DNA of 17,002 nt, from NCBI GenBank assembly GCA_947591115.1, contig CANQCX010000018.1, positions 1-17,002 on the forward strand, given 5' to 3'. Positions 14,737 through 17,002 of the stretch are shown here, in pieces. A model generated the notes under the pieces. That model did not search any database. It had not been told where the DNA came from and worked only from the letters and a program-made list of their open reading frames with translations. The first letter of the stretch is position 1. Each line of letters begins with the position of its first letter. The DNA is from an uncultured Lachnospiraceae bacterium. Its GTDB lineage: Bacteria > Bacillota > Clostridia > Lachnospirales > Lachnospiraceae. The position numbers and the translations under genes are program-made.

Positions 14737-14787
14737 AATAGGAACGTGTTAGATTTTATCATAAAAAGGGAAAAAGGAGGACATAAG

Positions 14788-15342
14788 ATGAAGAAGAAAA
14801 GCAACGTCTGGCTTCCGGTTTGCATCGTGCTGGGCGTTCTGATCGCACTTTTTCTGGTTTTGACTGCAGTTGTGGCGGTAAAGGAGTGGCTGCCGGCAGG
14901 AAAAGCGGGTTCGGCTGAAGAAGAAAATACGGCTGACACAGAAGATATGCAAATCGGGGAAGCGGAGGAAATCACGTATCTGTCGGATGTTGATCTAGGA
15001 AGTTTTGCGGCAGCTTCCACTGATGTGAAGCCGCAGGAGGAGAATGAAGTTTTGGAGAATGATCAGGATTATATTCTGCCAAACAGCCAGACTACGGCGC
15101 TTACGGATGCGGATCTGGCGGAGCTTACAGCGCAGGAGCTGACATATGCCAGAAACGAAATTTACGCACGTCATGGAAGGATATTCGAATCGCAGGAGCT
15201 GAATACTTATTTTCAGGGGAAAAGCTGGTATACTGCCAATCCGGATTTTGACGATTCCGAGATCAGTGAGATGGAAGCGGCGAATGCCGGATTTATTTCC
15301 GAGTACCAGAACAGTCACAATTTAACTTACACACCACAATAG
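14788..15342 (+). CDS. Membrane-anchored YARHG-domain protein
   Basis: The 184-residue product has a short basic N-terminus, one membrane segment at about residues 8-31, an acidic extracellular linker (~43-100) and a YARHG domain at about 104-175. The domain hallmark is LTYARNEIYARHGRIF (residues 118-133), followed by FQGKSWYTANP. YARHG is a small extracellular domain found in many Firmicute surface proteins; its biochemical role is not known. AAAGGAGG lies eight bases before ATG 14788; the open frame upstream to 14695 lies before and through the promoter and is rejected. The stop overlaps the ribosome binding site of the next gene, so the two are tightly coupled. A link to envelope sensing or stress is inference only. 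Confidence 0.85.
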   Translation: MKKKSNVWLPVCIVLGVLIALFLVLTAVVAVKEWLPAGKAGSAEEENTADTEDMQIGEAEEITYLSDVDLGSFAAASTDVKPQEENEVLENDQDYILPNSQTTALTDADLAELTAQELTYARNEIYARHGRIFESQELNTYFQGKSWYTANPDFDDSEISEMEAANAGFISEYQNSHNLTYTPQ

Positions 15343-15346
15343 GAGG
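15341..15346 (+). promoter_or_regulatory. Ribosome binding site that decides the start of the zinc-ribbon protein
   Basis: AGGAGG at 15341-15346 overlaps the last bases of the preceding TAG stop. ATG 15348 is only one base away, too close, whereas ATG 15354 is seven bases away and begins MFCPNCG, the usual start of this zinc-ribbon type. Confidence 0.75.
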
Positions 15347-15353
15347 GATGAAA

Positions 15354-16775
15354 ATGTTTTGCCCAAATTGCGGGAATAAAAATGAAGAGGAAGCGGTCTT
15401 CTGCGCCTTTTGCGGAACTAAGATCATAGAACCGGAAGCAGCGGCGCAGGTACAGCCGGAAGCGGTACAGGCACAGCCGGAAGCGGTGCAGATGCAGCCG
15501 GAAGCGGTACAGGCACAGCCGACAGCGGCGCAGGTGCAGCCGGAAGCGGTACAGGTACAGCCGGCAGCGGCTCAGGCACAGCCGACGGCGGCGCAGATGC
15601 AGCAGACCGGATATTATAACAATGTACAGGGCGGATATTACGGGGCGGCAGCCAATCCGCCGCAGGCTCCAAAGAAAAAGATCAATAAATGCATGGTGGC
15701 GTCGCTGATTGAGGCGGGAGTGCTTGTGCTGGCCATAGCGGCGTTTATTCTGATCGGAAAAAACGCATACGGTTATGAAAAAACGGCGGAGCGTTTTTTT
15801 CAGGCATACGAAAGCGGCAACTGGGAGCGCGCGTATGAAAACCTGGATATTTCAGAATCCAAATTTATTGACAAAAAACATTTTGCCGCCATCAACCGGC
15901 AGAATGAGACCACAGAGATCAATCAGTTTCATATCATAGAAAAAAACGAAAACGGAATTGTTGCCAATGTAACGATCCAGTACAGCGAAAAAGGAAGCAG
16001 CGATGTTTCTCTGATGTATCTGACGTTAAATAAACAGCCGAAGAAAAAGTTTTTTCTTTTTGACGAATGGAAGATAAGCTCTTCCCAGTATGTTGCAAAG
16101 AATTATAATGTGGAAGTTCCAAAAGGCGCGGTTCTTTATCTGGATCAAGAAGAGGTTCCGGAGGAAATGCTGGCGGAAGATTCGGATGTGGATGAGGGTT
16201 ATCATACTTATACCATTCCGAAGCTCTTTGCAGGAAGCCATACGCTGGCAATCAAAATCGGAGATTTTACCAGCGCCGGAGAAAATGTTTACGTTTCCGG
16301 AGAAGAGGATTATGCTTACATCAGCTCGCTGAATTTAAGTAAGCAGCAGCAGGAAGAACTGCTTCAGACTGCGTATACGGATTTGCAGAACATTCTGTCC
16401 GCCGGAGTGTGCGGGGATAATTTTTCCAAGATTCGTAATATGTACAGCAGCGAATGTCAGGAAAGAGCAAACGATTCTTATGAAAGCTTTCTTTCGCATT
16501 TTGTTTCCGCCGGACAGCAAGAAGGAATTACAGAAATCCGTCTGACGAACGTGAAGGGGAATTTTACCAGCAATTATATCGATGATGGGGAAATAGTTGC
16601 CGAGGTTGAGCTGGCTTATGATTATACGGTTGATTTTATGGACTATGACTGGTGGTATTCGAAGCTGGAAAGCGATACATACGATAGCTATGACTCGATC
16701 TATCTGACGTTTGTATATGTAGACGGAACATGGAAACTGAATACGGACAGCATGCCGTATTTTAGATATTATTAA
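15354..16775 (+). CDS. TcaA-like zinc-ribbon membrane protein
   Basis: The 473-residue product has an N-terminal zinc ribbon with Cys3, Cys6, Cys17 and Cys20 (CPNCG and CAFCG). A Gln/Pro/Ala-rich tract of eight 7-residue repeats follows at residues ~30-85, then one membrane segment at about 114-137 (MVASLIEAGVLVLAIAAFIL). The outer region has AERFFQAYESGNWERAYENL, typical of the domain after the membrane helix in TcaA-like proteins, a PEGA-like part at ~250-320 (VPKGAVLYLDQEEVP, then LFAGSHTLAIKIG), and a C-terminal NTF2-like domain (~335-473). TcaA of Staphylococcus is linked to cell-wall antibiotic response, but this similarity is architectural and judged by eye. The ribbon would face the cytosol. 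It sits in a run with a YARHG protein and a second zinc-ribbon protein. Confidence 0.82.
   Translation: MFCPNCGNKNEEEAVFCAFCGTKIIEPEAAAQVQPEAVQAQPEAVQMQPEAVQAQPTAAQVQPEAVQVQPAAAQAQPTAAQMQQTGYYNNVQGGYYGAAANPPQAPKKKINKCMVASLIEAGVLVLAIAAFILIGKNAYGYEKTAERFFQAYESGNWERAYENLDISESKFIDKKHFAAINRQNETTEINQFHIIEKNENGIVANVTIQYSEKGSSDVSLMYLTLNKQPKKKFFLFDEWKISSSQYVAKNYNVEVPKGAVLYLDQEEVPEEMLAEDSDVDEGYHTYTIPKLFAGSHTLAIKIGDFTSAGENVYVSGEEDYAYISSLNLSKQQQEELLQTAYTDLQNILSAGVCGDNFSKIRNMYSSECQERANDSYESFLSHFVSAGQQEGITEIRLTNVKGNFTSNYIDDGEIVAEVELAYDYTVDFMDYDWWYSKLESDTYDSYDSIYLTFVYVDGTWKLNTDSMPYFRYY
15441..15608 (+). repeat. In-frame 21-bp tandem repeat (8 units) in the zinc-ribbon gene
   Basis: Eight imperfect 21-bp units, starting at 15441 and each beginning GCGG, encode heptads of the form A-[AV]-Q-[AVM]-Q-P-[EAT]. 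Units differ mainly at third positions and in the variable codons; the last one (15588-15608) ends QQT. The tract forms a flexible cytosolic linker between zinc ribbon and membrane helix and could vary in copy number between strains. Confidence 0.92.
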
Positions 16776-16792
16776 AACAGGAGGAAAAAATC

Positions 16793-17002
16793 ATGCCAAA
16801 ATTTTGTATAAAATGCGGACGCCCGCTGGCGGATGGGGAAATCTGCAGCTGCCAGCAGCAGCCGCAGGGACAACCGATACCACAGGGACAGGCGATGCCG
16901 CAGGGACAACCGATACCGCAGGGACAGCCGATGCCGCAGGGACAGCCGATGCCGCAGGGACAGCCGATGCCGCAGGGGCAGCCGATACCGCAGGGGCAGC
17001 CG
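16793..17002 (+). CDS. Zinc-ribbon protein with PQGQP[IM] repeats, 3'-partial
   Basis: ATG 16793 is preceded by AGGAGG and lies 17 bp after the previous stop. The visible 70 codons encode MPKFCIKCGRPLADGEICSC, a short zinc ribbon with CxxC then CxC, followed by a Pro/Gln/Gly-rich tract that runs to the window edge with no stop. The layout (N-terminal cytosolic zinc ribbon, low-complexity linker) resembles the gene before it, so a membrane helix and outer domain probably follow, but this part is outside the window. The product cannot be named further. Confidence 0.8.
   Translation, partial: MPKFCIKCGRPLADGEICSCQQQPQGQPIPQGQAMPQGQPIPQGQPMPQGQPMPQGQPMPQGQPIPQGQP
16862..17002 (+). repeat. In-frame 18-bp tandem repeat (PQGQP[IM]), open at the window end
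   Basis: Nearly eight 18-bp units, of the form CCGCAGGGACAGCCGATG, run from 16862 to the last base. Each encodes PQGQP[I or M], with one unit reading PQGQAM and one codon change to CCA. Several neighbouring units are identical, which suggests recent slippage and makes the region prone to copy-number change and to assembly collapse. Confidence 0.93.

Noticed and set aside
15441..15608. Direct repeats considered as a CRISPR array
   Set aside because: Units are contiguous 21-bp in-frame coding repeats with no unique spacers.

Overview
The window looks like chromosomal DNA of a motile, strictly anaerobic gut Firmicute, most likely Lachnospiraceae. The reasons are strong AGGAGG-type ribosome binding sites, roughly balanced GC, a lipoprotein solute-binding protein, clostridial-type chemoreceptors, a complete [FeFe]-hydrogenase maturation set and a bile salt hydrolase. 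This placement is inference from gene content, not from a marker gene. All convincing genes are on the + strand; I found no rRNA, tRNA, CRISPR array or transposase.

Bases 1-4315 form a chemotaxis block. A methyl-accepting chemotaxis protein (MCP) runs in from the left edge. Its first ~34 visible codons read as the cupin domain of an AraC-family regulator, joined in frame to an MCP HAMP domain at a shared QGDL motif. A terminator and a promoter follow, then a sugar-type solute-binding lipoprotein and, 16 bp later, a complete membrane MCP. No transporter permease is present, so the binding protein may serve the receptor.

Bases 4386-6568 hold an alkyl hydroperoxide pair: 2-Cys peroxiredoxin AhpC and its flavoprotein reductase. 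The reductase has its domains in the reverse order to classical AhpF, with the thioredoxin-fold pair at the C-terminus. Bases 6706-9147 carry pyruvate kinase and a bile salt hydrolase with all the usual catalytic residues, ended by a clear terminator.

Bases 9148-9529 contain no credible gene. They hold that terminator and a ~135-bp near-perfect inverted repeat with internal hairpins. Next is a tight [FeFe]-hydrogenase maturation operon (9530-13575): a TM1266-type small regulator, hydE, hydG and hydF. No structural hydrogenase gene is in the window. A DegV/FakB-type fatty-acid-binding protein follows with its own promoter and terminator.

From 14788 to the right edge is a three-gene run of envelope-type proteins: a membrane-anchored YARHG-domain protein, a TcaA-like zinc-ribbon membrane protein with an in-frame 21-bp tandem repeat, and the start of a second zinc-ribbon protein with an 18-bp tandem repeat, cut by the window end.
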